DNA of 50,159 nucleotides from Bryobacterales bacterium (GTDB lineage Bacteria > Acidobacteriota > Terriglobia > Bryobacterales > Bryobacteraceae): assembly GCA_003170915.1 (NCBI GenBank), contig PMYB01000222.1:233-50391 (forward strand), read 5' to 3'. Position 1 is the stretch's first letter. Each line of letters opens with the position of its first letter. Below the pieces are notes generated by a model. That model was not told the DNA's origin. It was given only the letters and a program-made list of their open reading frames with translations, and made no database searches. Positions 40,517 to 48,971 of this stretch are shown in pieces. The position numbers were made by a program, and so were the translations under genes.

Positions 40517-41752
40517 TTAGAATCTCCCTCGCTGCTCGACCTGAGAGCCGAGGTTAGTGAATGGATACCGCTTGGCCAGTTGCGCGGCATCGAATTCGAT
40601 GCCGAGTCCCGGCTTGTCCGGCAGCGTAAGATAGCCGTCCTTTTGCACCGGATAAGTCCCGTTGGTCGCCTCCTGGAACAACTTGTCGTCAGCGCCTTCC
40701 CATTCATGGATCAGGAAATTGCGGCAGACCGACATCGATTGGAGCGACGCCACGTGCGCCACCGGGCCGTAGCACATGTGCGGCGCCACCTCGACACCAT
40801 AGCACTCCGCCAGGGCGGCGATCTTGCGAATCTCGGTGATGCCGCCGCACTTCACCACGTCCGGCTGGATGATGGCCGCACCCTTGCCTTCCAGCAAGGG
40901 CCGGAAATCGTAGCGCGAAAGAATTCCTTCACCCGTGGCGATGGGCACAGCGCTTTTCGCGGCCAGTTCGCCGAACGCCGATGGCGGGTTCTCGCGCGGC
41001 AGCGGTTCCTCCATAAAGAACGGGTGGTAGGGCTCCAGAGCGTGTGCCATGCGGATAGCCGTGCGGGTAGTCAGCGACTCGGAGCATTCCAGCCCGATAT
41101 CCAGCTTGTCCCCGACCGCTTTGCGCATGGCCGATAGAATCGCCACGATGATCGCGATCCGCTCGCTCTCCGTGCTCCTGTTCGGGACGCTGAACTTCAC
41201 GGCGGTCCAGCCGTTCTTCACGGTCTCCACCGCTCGCTCTGCAAAAGCATCGGGATTGGCGGACTGCACGACAGCGTCCCAGTGGGTGTGATAATTGCGG
41301 AACCGGGGGTGAATCGACCCGCCCAGCAGCCGCCATACCGGTACGCCCAGACGCTTGCCCTCGATATCCCAAAACGCGATTTCGAGCGCCGAAAGCGCCG
41401 TCCGCGGAATGATTCCGCTGCTCCAGCGGGTAAGCCGGTACGCGATCCGCTCCCACTGCTTTTCGGGGCCCGCCGGATCCATGCCGATGACGTACGGTTC
41501 CAACCACCGCAGCGCCGCCTCCACCACGTCCACGCGCCCGTGGCAGGTGCCCTCGCCGAGGCCGATGATGCCCCCGTCGGTGTGCACCTCGACGAAGAGC
41601 AGGTCGCGCCACCGTATACTGGAGCGGTAATAGGCCAGCTTGGTGATCTTCAGTTGTCCCGCGCGCTGCGGCGCGGCTGAGGTCTGAGGCAGTGCGGCCG
41701 CCGCCGCCAGCGGCAGGCCCCCAAGTAGTGTTCTTCTGTCAATTTGGCTCAT
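40517..41752 (-). CDS. Galactonate dehydratase-like enolase superfamily protein, Tat-exported
   Basis: Third enolase-superfamily protein, 411 residues. Twin-arginine signal (IDRRTLLGGLPLAAAAALP). Capping-domain motifs: LLFVEVHTDGGIIGLGEG and ALSALEIAFWDIEGKRLGVP. Barrel: Lys in AVKFSVPN, GLECSESL where a Glu takes the usual Asp metal-ligand position, Glu in FMEEPLPREN, Glu in ATGEGIL, and His in VAPHMCYGPVAHVASLQ. QPDVVKCGGITEIRKIAALAE and the APH motif resemble D-galactonate dehydratase and related enzymes. The substrate is inferred. First gene of a two-gene operon with the exported PPC protein; the start has GGA and GAAG upstream. Confidence 0.82.
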   Translation of the reverse strand: MSQIDRRTLLGGLPLAAAAALPQTSAAPQRAGQLKITKLAYYRSSIRWRDLLFVEVHTDGGIIGLGEGTCHGRVDVVEAALRWLEPYVIGMDPAGPEKQWERIAYRLTRWSSGIIPRTALSALEIAFWDIEGKRLGVPVWRLLGGSIHPRFRNYHTHWDAVVQSANPDAFAERAVETVKNGWTAVKFSVPNRSTESERIAIIVAILSAMRKAVGDKLDIGLECSESLTTRTAIRMAHALEPYHPFFMEEPLPRENPPSAFGELAAKSAVPIATGEGILSRYDFRPLLEGKGAAIIQPDVVKCGGITEIRKIAALAECYGVEVAPHMCYGPVAHVASLQSMSVCRNFLIHEWEGADDKLFQEATNGTYPVQKDGYLTLPDKPGLGIEFDAAQLAKRYPFTNLGSQVEQRGRF

Positions 41753-41802
41753 CGATCTTCCATCCTATGGCGTAATCTAGCACAGAAGCCGTGGCGTTCC
41801 GC

Positions 41803-43389
41803 TTACCCTGTCCCGAGCGCCAGAAATGCGGCGCGCAGACGCGGATGGCGCTGCATCAGTCGAAGGTAGCGCGCTTCACTGGCGCTCTGTTTGGCGCGGA
41901 GAATCTTCGCCGCGGCGGTTTTCTCTTCCGCGGTCCAACGCGCCAGGTCTGGGATCAGGCTCAGAACCAGCGCCAGGCCGCTGGATGAGTCCATATCCAG
42001 GGCGCCGGCCACGCGCGCTCGCTCGACGGCCAGCCCAAGGTTGCGCACGCGGAAGTTGTCCCAGGCGCCCTGCTCGGACGAAGGGTCTTCGAAAAGGATG
42101 TAACCGTCGGCCAGCTTCTCCAGTGTCCGCTTGGAGCTCCGGTAGCCCGGCGTTTGCCGCATGTTGCGTTCCTCCCGTTCCATCAGCTCCGCCACCTTCG
42201 GATCGACCGGACGGAACCCCAGCTTGCGGTAGAACCAGAACGCCCCGGAATCCACGGCTTCGGGATTCTCAAGGCCGATCTGGTAGGGATCTACCGAGAA
42301 GCAGGTCACCCCCAGAACCTGGCGGAACAGGCGCAGGAGCCGCGCATACAGCCACGCGGATTCGCCCTCGCGAAATGTGTAGTAGAGGTTGAAGCCGACC
42401 TCGGCGCGCTCGAACAGCGAGAGCAGCTCCACGTAGCCGGCCGGCACGCCGTTCTTGAAGAAGAGCCCGCCATGGTAAGCGCGCAGCGGCAAGCGCCATG
42501 CGGGCGGCACGCCGAAGAAGAAGATCTCGACGCCACGGCCCGCGTCGGCGTGAAACACTCCGCCCTCGTCGGGGTGACTGAAGCCGTAGAGCTCACGGTA
42601 CCGCATGGCGGAGGTGTCGAGAATCAGATCCAGGATCTTGCGCGCCTCCGGCCGGGAGAGACGTCGCACGGGAACGGGCGGTGCTTCCAGTTCGCGCGCC
42701 AGCGAAACGTCGCTGCGCCGCAGCAGCGGTTCCTGGTGGCAGTACAGCTTTCGTCCAGGCAGCCGCAGGCTCGATCGCGACGTGCGCGTGTCGCCCACGT
42801 GCCAGGTGAGCGGCAGGTCGAGCGTGTCGAACAATTCCGGCGAAGCGGCCAGGCGCTCCAACAGCCACGCCAGGTCGCTCGTGCCCCGAGGCCGCGCCGC
42901 CGAGATCCACTGGCGGTAGGGAACGTGGGCTTCCACCGGCCAATCCTCTCCCAGCAGCGGCAGCAAGCGGCGGAGTACCGGGCCGAGCCGGTCGATGCCA
43001 TCGTAACGGTCCCAGGCGATTTCCAGGTTTCGTGGATGGCGGGCCGCAAGACGCCGCGCCACTTCGCAACTGAACACCGCCGAGAGCGACGTGCCCGCGA
43101 TGCCCGATATCTCCGGCTCCTCGAAGGCGGAAAGGTCCGCGCCCGCGGCTTCGAGTTCCGCAACGCGGCCAGCGAACGAGAAGAGAATCGCGTCCGCCAG
43201 TCGCGCCACCTGCGCATTGCGCGGATAGGCGCGCAAGAACAGCACGGTCTCGTGCAGGCGGATCAGGCTGCCCGCGTCGAGGAACCTCCGCCCGGCTGCC
43301 GTGGCCAGCAGCCGTTCCAGTCGGCCGTCGCCGGGCGGGCCGAAGCGGCTCTTCCATTTCTCCAGTTGGTCCAGCAAGGGTGGGGGCAT
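41803..43389 (-). CDS. Uncharacterised protein with GNAT-like C-terminal half
   Basis: Product of 528 residues with no signal peptide or membrane segment, rich in Arg and Leu. I do not recognise the N-terminal half (about 1-240; helical, with YRQWISAARPRGTSDLAWLL). The segment about 285-400 (YHGGLFFKNGVPAGYVELLS, VGFNLYYTFREGESAWLYAR, VTCFSVDPYQIGLENPEAVD, SGAFWFYRKLGFRPVD) has the beta-strand, helix and FYRKLGF ending typical of GNAT acyltransferases. A helical tail follows. It starts 4 bp after the hypF stop and is the last gene of a tightly packed operon. The function is unknown; acylation of a product of this operon is a guess. Confidence 0.7.
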   Translation of the reverse strand: MPPPLLDQLEKWKSRFGPPGDGRLERLLATAAGRRFLDAGSLIRLHETVLFLRAYPRNAQVARLADAILFSFAGRVAELEAAGADLSAFEEPEISGIAGTSLSAVFSCEVARRLAARHPRNLEIAWDRYDGIDRLGPVLRRLLPLLGEDWPVEAHVPYRQWISAARPRGTSDLAWLLERLAASPELFDTLDLPLTWHVGDTRTSRSSLRLPGRKLYCHQEPLLRRSDVSLARELEAPPVPVRRLSRPEARKILDLILDTSAMRYRELYGFSHPDEGGVFHADAGRGVEIFFFGVPPAWRLPLRAYHGGLFFKNGVPAGYVELLSLFERAEVGFNLYYTFREGESAWLYARLLRLFRQVLGVTCFSVDPYQIGLENPEAVDSGAFWFYRKLGFRPVDPKVAELMEREERNMRQTPGYRSSKRTLEKLADGYILFEDPSSEQGAWDNFRVRNLGLAVERARVAGALDMDSSSGLALVLSLIPDLARWTAEEKTAAAKILRAKQSASEARYLRLMQRHPRLRAAFLALGTG

Positions 43390-43393
43390 TGTC

Positions 43394-45631
43394 TTACCTC
43401 ATCAACTCGGCTGCGATGGCGGCCTGACCCAGGGCGATGCCGCCGTCGTTGGGCGGCACTTTCGCGTGCAGAAAGACCTCGAACCCGGCGCCGCGCAGGC
43501 CGGCCACGGCGAGGCCCAGCAGCCGCATGTTTTGGAACGTGCCGCCGCTCAGGCAGACCCGGGTCAGCTTGGTTTCGCTGCGGATGCGCCGGCAGGTTTC
43601 AATGATGGCCTCGGCCAAGGTGTTGTGGAATTTGGCCGAGATGGAGGGCTTCGGCGCGCCTTCCTCGGCCTCACGCGCGAGGCGCGCGATCATGGGGCGG
43701 AAATCGATCTGCCAGAGCGGGCCGGCCTCGATCTCGAACGGGTAACGTGCGGTGTTGCCGACCTCGGCGATCATCTCCAGCTCGATGGCCGCCTGAGCCT
43801 CGAAGTTGACGGCCGTGCGCAGGCCGATGATGGCCGCCACGGCGTCGAACAAGCGCCCGCAGGAGGACGTCGGGACGGTGTTCACGCCCGATTCGATCAT
43901 GCGCCGCACTAGGCGGACATGATTCTCCGGGATGCCTTCGAAGTGCGCGTCGATCAGGTAGCCCAGCGCCGCGCGCCAAGGTTGGCGCACTGCTGCGTCG
44001 CCGCCGGCCAGCGGGATGTAGCGCAAGTGGCCGCGCCGCTCGAAGCCGGAATAGCGGGCCACCAGAAACTCGCCGCCCCAGATGGCGCCATCGGCGCCGT
44101 ATCCGGTGCCGTCGAACGCCACTCCGATGACTTCGCCGCCGAGGCCATTCTCGGCCATGCAGGCGGCGATATGGGCATGATGGTGCTGCACGCCGAATTT
44201 CGGCAACCCAACCATCCCCAGCGCGTACTTCGTGCTGAGATAGTCCGGATGGAGGTCGTAGGCCACGGCGCGCGGCTCCACCCTAAAGAGTTTCTTTAGA
44301 TTGGCGAGCGTTTCCTCAAAGAAGACAAGGGTTTCGTAGTTCTCGAGACCGCCGATATGCTGGCTCAGGATGGCATGCTGCCCCTTGGTGAGGCAGAAGG
44401 TGTTCTTCAGCTCGGCGCCGCAGGCCAGCAACTCGGGGACGCGGCGTCCCAGGTCCAGGGTTTGGGGCGCAAAGCCGCGCGACCTGCGCATGACGCGCTC
44501 AGTGCCTTCGAAGGTGCGCACCACCGAGTCGTCCGTGCGCATGTAGATGTCGCGGTCGTGCGTGAGGAACCAGTCGGCCACGCCCGCGAGCCGCTCCCGG
44601 GCTTCCGCGTTCGACACCACGATGGGTTCCTCACTGAGGTTGCCGCTGGTCATGACCAGAAGGGAATAGGGCGCGCCGGTGAAGAGCAGGTGATGCAGCG
44701 GCGTATAGGGCAGCATGACGCCCAGGGTCGGATTGCCGGGAGCGATTGCGTGGGGCAAATCCGCGGCCTGCCCATAGAGAATCACAATTGGACGGCGCGG
44801 GCCGATCAGTGCGCGGCGATCGGCGTCCGAGACCTCGCAGATGGCTTCCACCGCCGCCAGGTCGCGCGCCATCAATGCGAATGGCTTGTCGCTGCGCCGC
44901 TTGCGCTCGCGCAGACGGCCAACGGCCGCGGGATTCCGGGCATCGCAGGCCAGGTGGAATCCGCCCAGACCCTTAATGGCCAGGATCTCGCCCTCGGCGA
45001 GCCGGCGGCGCGCCTCCTCGATGCCCGCGGAAAGCGCCGGTCCACACTCGGAGCAGGCGTTGGGCTGGGCATGAAAGCGCCGGTCGCGCGGGTCGTCGTA
45101 CTCCGCCTGGCAGGCCGCGCACATGTGGAAGGCCGCCATGGTGGTGTTGGGACGATCGTAGGGGATATCGCGGATGATGGTGTAGCGCGGGCCGCAGTTG
45201 GTGCAATTGGTGAACGCGTAGCCGAACCGGCGGTTGGCGGCCGTGGTGAAATCGCGGAAGCAATCGTCGCAGGTGGCCACGTCGGGTGAAACCAGCGCGA
45301 ACTCGCCGGTTTCGGCAACGCTCTCGCGGATCGTGAAGGCGGCGTCGCCCGCGGCCTCCAGTTCCAGGATTTCCATTTCCTGAATCCAGGCGAGCGGCGG
45401 CGGATCTTCTCGCAGGGCTTTGACGAAAGCGTCCAAAACGGCCGGATCGCCTTCCACTTCGGCAACCAGGCCGGCCGAAGAGTTCAAAACGTAGCCCGCC
45501 AGGTTGAGTTCGAGCGCGAGGTTGTGAACGAACGGCCGGAACCCGACTCCCTGAACGATGCCGCGCAAGCGAATGCGAATACGGCGCCTTTCTGAGCCGC
45601 GACCGTCAGAGAGCGGTGGCCGACAAGTCAC
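43394..45631 (-). CDS. hypF: HypF carbamoyltransferase, [NiFe] hydrogenase maturation
   Basis: Makes the carbamoyl group, from carbamoyl phosphate and ATP, that HypE turns into cyanide ligands of [NiFe] hydrogenase. The 745 residues have all parts: acylphosphatase domain (RIRLRGIVQGVGFRPFVH, about 17-105), two zinc fingers (CDDC-x18-CTNC and CAAC-x18-CSEC, about 120-195), a YrdC-like domain (about 215-390) and a Kae1-like domain (HHHAHIAACMAENGLGGEVI; FDGTGYGADGAIWGGEF). GTG start at 45631 overlaps the UbiD stop as GTGA. No other hyp or hydrogenase gene is in the window, so it is either a detached part of a hydrogenase locus beyond 50159 or serves another carbamoylation. Confidence 0.95.
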   Translation of the reverse strand: MTCRPPLSDGRGSERRRIRIRLRGIVQGVGFRPFVHNLALELNLAGYVLNSSAGLVAEVEGDPAVLDAFVKALREDPPPLAWIQEMEILELEAAGDAAFTIRESVAETGEFALVSPDVATCDDCFRDFTTAANRRFGYAFTNCTNCGPRYTIIRDIPYDRPNTTMAAFHMCAACQAEYDDPRDRRFHAQPNACSECGPALSAGIEEARRRLAEGEILAIKGLGGFHLACDARNPAAVGRLRERKRRSDKPFALMARDLAAVEAICEVSDADRRALIGPRRPIVILYGQAADLPHAIAPGNPTLGVMLPYTPLHHLLFTGAPYSLLVMTSGNLSEEPIVVSNAEARERLAGVADWFLTHDRDIYMRTDDSVVRTFEGTERVMRRSRGFAPQTLDLGRRVPELLACGAELKNTFCLTKGQHAILSQHIGGLENYETLVFFEETLANLKKLFRVEPRAVAYDLHPDYLSTKYALGMVGLPKFGVQHHHAHIAACMAENGLGGEVIGVAFDGTGYGADGAIWGGEFLVARYSGFERRGHLRYIPLAGGDAAVRQPWRAALGYLIDAHFEGIPENHVRLVRRMIESGVNTVPTSSCGRLFDAVAAIIGLRTAVNFEAQAAIELEMIAEVGNTARYPFEIEAGPLWQIDFRPMIARLAREAEEGAPKPSISAKFHNTLAEAIIETCRRIRSETKLTRVCLSGGTFQNMRLLGLAVAGLRGAGFEVFLHAKVPPNDGGIALGQAAIAAELMR

Positions 45632-47025
45632 AGGCGCACATCGGACGGCAGATCCACGTCCATGAACTCCGCGCGCCGGAACCGCTCCTTAAGCTGAAAC
45701 GGCACGGTGCAATCGAAGATGGTCTTGCAGGTGGTCCCGTCCGGCTGGCGCGACGGATCGAGGGCGGCGCCGCGCACGCCGGGGATGAAGACCGTGTCCA
45801 CGTCGCCCTGGTAGCGAACGGTCATGGCCCAGAGCACGTCGTTGCTGTCGAAGATGTTCACGTCCTCATCCACCAGGATGACATGCTTCAGATCCGGAAA
45901 GGCCGCGAACGCGGTCAGCGCGGCCTGCCGCTGGCGGCCTTCGTCGGCCGGCGAGCGCTTGCCGATTTGCAGAATCGCGAGGAATTTTCCACCTCCGGAA
46001 GAATGTGAGTAGACGCCGCGCAGGAGGCCCGGCATGCTGCTCTCGACGGCGCGCAGGATGCTGACCTCGGTGGGAATGCCGACCAGGTTGGTGTGCTCCT
46101 CGGAGGGGCCAACGATGGTCTGGAGGATGGGCGAGCGGCGATGCGTCACGGCGGTCACCCGGACTACGGGCAGCTCGGGCTGGGCCGCGCCCATCGAGCC
46201 GGCGAACTCCGGCATGGAGTACCCCGTCAGCGTTTGGGAATCCTCGCGGATGCGGACGCCGGGCAGGATTTCGCCTTCGATCACGATCTCGGCGCGGGCG
46301 ATGGCCTGCGCCGCCACGGATACGCAATCCACCAACTCGACGGGCCTGTGGCGCAGCCCGCCGGCGACCGTCAGCTCGTCGAAGCCCAGCGGCACGGTGG
46401 GCGACTCGAAGCAGGAGGCCAGGTAGATGGCGGGGTCCAGCCCGATGCTGATCGAAACCGGAAGGGGCCGGCCCAGGCGCTCGGCCTTGGCGCGGAACTG
46501 GTCGATGTGGCGGCCGGGAACGAAGTAGATGCTGAGGGTGTCCGGGCCTTGCATGCACAGCCGGTGGATGGTGACGTCGGAGGCGCCGGTTTCGGGATCG
46601 CGCGCGCGGACCAGCCCCATGGTGATGTACGGCCCGGCGTCGCGCAGGGTGTGGGTGGGGGCGGGAATCAGCCGGCGCAGGTCGAAGGGCGGACGGATGA
46701 CTACCTCCTGGCAAGGGGCGGTCGCCACTGTCACCGGTGCGCAGGTGTGATTCAGCGCGTCGAGCAGGTCGAACGGGAGCCGCTCGATGGTGCTGCCCAT
46801 GAGCAGCGCGGTGCGCTCGCGGCTGGCCAGGATTCCAACGACCACCGGAATGGCGAAGCCGGTGACGTTTTCGAAGAGCAGGGCGGGGCCGGCGCCGGAG
46901 CGCCTGTAGACGGCGGCGAGTTCCGCGTGGGCATCGACGGGCTGCCGCGTGGTGGCGAGCTGGCCGGGGATGGAGGCGAGGAACTCCAGCGCGGAGCGGA
47001 GATCGATAATGCTACCAGTATCCAT
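45628..47025 (-). CDS. UbiD-family decarboxylase
   Basis: Prenylated-FMN-dependent, reversible (de)carboxylase family, 465 residues. Features include LLFENVTGFAIPVVVGILAS, the metal/prFMN-binding region near IVIEGEILPGVRIRED with its Glu pair, LQTIVGPSEEHTNLVGIPTE, and HVILVDEDVNIFDSNDVLWA. It should need a UbiX-type prenyltransferase for its cofactor; none is in the window. The ATG at 47025 lies 14 bp inside the archaemetzincin gene and the stop overlaps hypF by 4 bp, so it is in a coupled operon. The substrate is unknown: members act on ubiquinone precursors, aromatic acids and unsaturated acids. The company of HypF and a two-component system argues for something other than routine ubiquinone synthesis. 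Confidence 0.88.
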   Translation of the reverse strand: MDTGSIIDLRSALEFLASIPGQLATTRQPVDAHAELAAVYRRSGAGPALLFENVTGFAIPVVVGILASRERTALLMGSTIERLPFDLLDALNHTCAPVTVATAPCQEVVIRPPFDLRRLIPAPTHTLRDAGPYITMGLVRARDPETGASDVTIHRLCMQGPDTLSIYFVPGRHIDQFRAKAERLGRPLPVSISIGLDPAIYLASCFESPTVPLGFDELTVAGGLRHRPVELVDCVSVAAQAIARAEIVIEGEILPGVRIREDSQTLTGYSMPEFAGSMGAAQPELPVVRVTAVTHRRSPILQTIVGPSEEHTNLVGIPTEVSILRAVESSMPGLLRGVYSHSSGGGKFLAILQIGKRSPADEGRQRQAALTAFAAFPDLKHVILVDEDVNIFDSNDVLWAMTVRYQGDVDTVFIPGVRGAALDPSRQPDGTTCKTIFDCTVPFQLKERFRRAEFMDVDLPSDVRL

Positions 47026-47566
47026 TGGTGAAGATGGGTTTCTTGCAGGCGCGGCAGAACTCGGCCCCTTTGACGTCGAGCCGCTCGACGGCGTGGCTGG
47101 ACGTCATTACGCAGCGCCAGTCGGCGCAGTGCCGAAGACCGAAGGTGTGGCCGAGTTCGTGGGTCGCCTCCTTGAGCAGGCGCTCGCGCAGCAAGTCCTG
47201 CCGCGGCGGCAGGCCGTAGAATTCCTCTTTCAAGCGCGCGGTGGATACCACGGCGCAATTGCCGTCGAGCTGCGCCTCGCCGAAAACGAAAGTCAAAACG
47301 GGCACGTAAAGGTCGGACGCCGTAACACCCAACACGCGCGCGTCGGGATCCACGGCGCGTTCCAGGCGCTGGATGATGGCGGTGGAGTAATACTGCTGCC
47401 GGCCGGCGTCCAGCGCGAAAGAAAGATCGAAGGTCTCGGGGCGAATCTGGCACGGGGTGCGGAAGGTGCGGGCCAGCGCCGCGGCGAGATACTCGAGCAG
47501 ATCCAGTCCCGGTTCCGCGCCGGGCCTGGAAGGCGCTCCGAGCGGGATGAGATGGATGGGTTTCAC
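47012..47566 (-). CDS. Archaemetzincin-type zinc metalloprotease
   Basis: Small metzincin-clan peptidase, 184 residues. The signature is complete: HELGHTFGLRHC with His136, Glu137, His140 and His146, Cys147, Cys152, Met154 (Met-turn) and CRAC at 171-174, as in the HExxHxxGxxHCx4CxM...CxxC pattern of archaemetzincins. There is no signal peptide, so it is probably cytoplasmic. Peptidase activity of the family is weakly documented. GTG start at 47566 overlaps the response-regulator stop (GTGA, 4 bp), and its end overlaps ubiD by 14 bp. It may trim or activate a partner protein of the operon, for instance a hydrogenase precursor, but that is speculation. Confidence 0.93.
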   Translation of the reverse strand: MKPIHLIPLGAPSRPGAEPGLDLLEYLAAALARTFRTPCQIRPETFDLSFALDAGRQQYYSTAIIQRLERAVDPDARVLGVTASDLYVPVLTFVFGEAQLDGNCAVVSTARLKEEFYGLPPRQDLLRERLLKEATHELGHTFGLRHCADWRCVMTSSHAVERLDVKGAEFCRACKKPIFTNGYW

Positions 47567-48927
47567 CGCAAACCGTAACGGCGCAGCTTGTTGTAGAGAG
47601 TGGTGCGGTCGATATCGAGGACGCGCGCCGCCCGCGAGAGATTGTGCTGGGTTTCGCGGAGGATGCGCTCGATGTGCGCCCGCTCGACATCGTCCAGGGT
47701 CTTGCCGCCCTTGGGCTCATCCACCTGGAACTGAAAGGAGAAGTCGGCCGGGCGGATTTCCGAACCGCGGCCCACCACCAGCGCCCGTTCGACGGCGTTC
47801 TCCAGCTCGCGAACGTTGCCGGGCCAGTCGTGGCGCATCAGCACCTCGAGCGCTTCCGCGGAGAGCTGCGGCATGGCGCGGCTGGTGGCCATGCAGAACT
47901 TGTTGAGGAAATGGTTGACCAGCAGCGGGATGTCGTCGCGGCGCTCGCGCAGGGGCGGCAGGTCGATGCAAAAGACGTGCAGCCGGTAATACAGGTCGGG
48001 GCGGAAGGCGCCGTCTTTGACGAGCGTCTCGAGGTTCTTGTTGGTGGCGGCGATGCAGCGGAAATCCACTTTGATTTGCTGGTTGCCGCCCACCCGCACG
48101 ATCTCCTTTTCCTGAAGCACGCGCAGCAGGTCGGTTTGCGTCTTGAGACTGATGTCGCTGATCTCGTCGAGGAAGACGCTGCCGCCATCGGCGATTTCGA
48201 ACTTGCCTTTCTTGCGGTACTGGGCGCCGGTGAACGCGCCCTTTTCGTGTCCGAACAGCTCGCTTTCGAGCAGGGTCTCGGTGAGCGCGCCGCAGTGGAT
48301 GGTGACCATGGGCATGTAGCGCCGCGGACCAGCGGCGTGGATGGCGCGGGCCACCACTTCCTTGCCGGTGCCGCTTTCGCCGGTGATGAGCACGGTGGCT
48401 TCGGTGGGGGCGACCATCTCGATCAGCTCCGTCACCTTCTTCATGGCCGCGCTTTTGCCGATCAGTTCCGTGCTCGGGAAAACCTCCTTTAGGTCCTCGC
48501 GCAGGCGCACCACTTCGCGGCGGGCGCGCTTGTGCTCGAGGGCGTTGGCCACCAGGTGGGAGAGCTCGTCCGGGTCCACCGGCTTGGTAATGTAGTCATA
48601 CGCGCCGTGCTTGAGAGCCTGCACGGCGGTCTCGACGGAGGCGTAGCCGGTCATGATGATGACGGTCAGCTCCGGATCGGCCTCGTGCAGGCGGCTCTGG
48701 AGCTCCATGCCGTCCATGCCGGGCATCTTGATATCGATCAGCGCGATATCGAACTCCATCTGCTGGATGAGCTCGAGCGCTTCGCGCGCGCTGCCGGCCG
48801 GTCTGGCGGTGTAGCCTTCGCTGGTGAACCACTTGTCGAGCGAATCGCGCACCACCAGTTCGTCATCGACGATCAGGATCTTTCCCCTGGTCTTTGTTGC
48901 CGTTGGAACATCTACCGCGGTTGCCAT
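47563..48927 (-). CDS. Sigma54-dependent response regulator, NtrC family
   Basis: Transcription activator of 454 residues. Receiver domain (about 15-130) with phospho-Asp in FDIALIDIKMPGMDG; AAA+ domain (about 150-385) with Walker A GESGTGKE, the sigma54 contact loop GAFTGA, Walker B GGSVFLDEI and the arginine-finger region RPDLYYRLHVF; Fis-type helix-turn-helix at the end (NLSRAARVLDIDRTTLYNKL). The start at 48927 is preferred because GGGGAGG lies 6 bases before it; an ATG at 48969 is the alternative. It directly follows the kinase gene and precedes archaemetzincin, so it is the cognate partner of the kinase. Hydrogenase regulators HoxA and HupR are of this type. No -24/-12 element was found within the operon. 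Confidence 0.92.
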   Translation of the reverse strand: MATAVDVPTATKTRGKILIVDDELVVRDSLDKWFTSEGYTARPAGSAREALELIQQMEFDIALIDIKMPGMDGMELQSRLHEADPELTVIIMTGYASVETAVQALKHGAYDYITKPVDPDELSHLVANALEHKRARREVVRLREDLKEVFPSTELIGKSAAMKKVTELIEMVAPTEATVLITGESGTGKEVVARAIHAAGPRRYMPMVTIHCGALTETLLESELFGHEKGAFTGAQYRKKGKFEIADGGSVFLDEISDISLKTQTDLLRVLQEKEIVRVGGNQQIKVDFRCIAATNKNLETLVKDGAFRPDLYYRLHVFCIDLPPLRERRDDIPLLVNHFLNKFCMATSRAMPQLSAEALEVLMRHDWPGNVRELENAVERALVVGRGSEIRPADFSFQFQVDEPKGGKTLDDVERAHIERILRETQHNLSRAARVLDIDRTTLYNKLRRYGLR

Positions 48928-48971
48928 TGGTTCCTCCCCGTGGACCCCGTTCAGTTTGTCTGGTTCCATCG

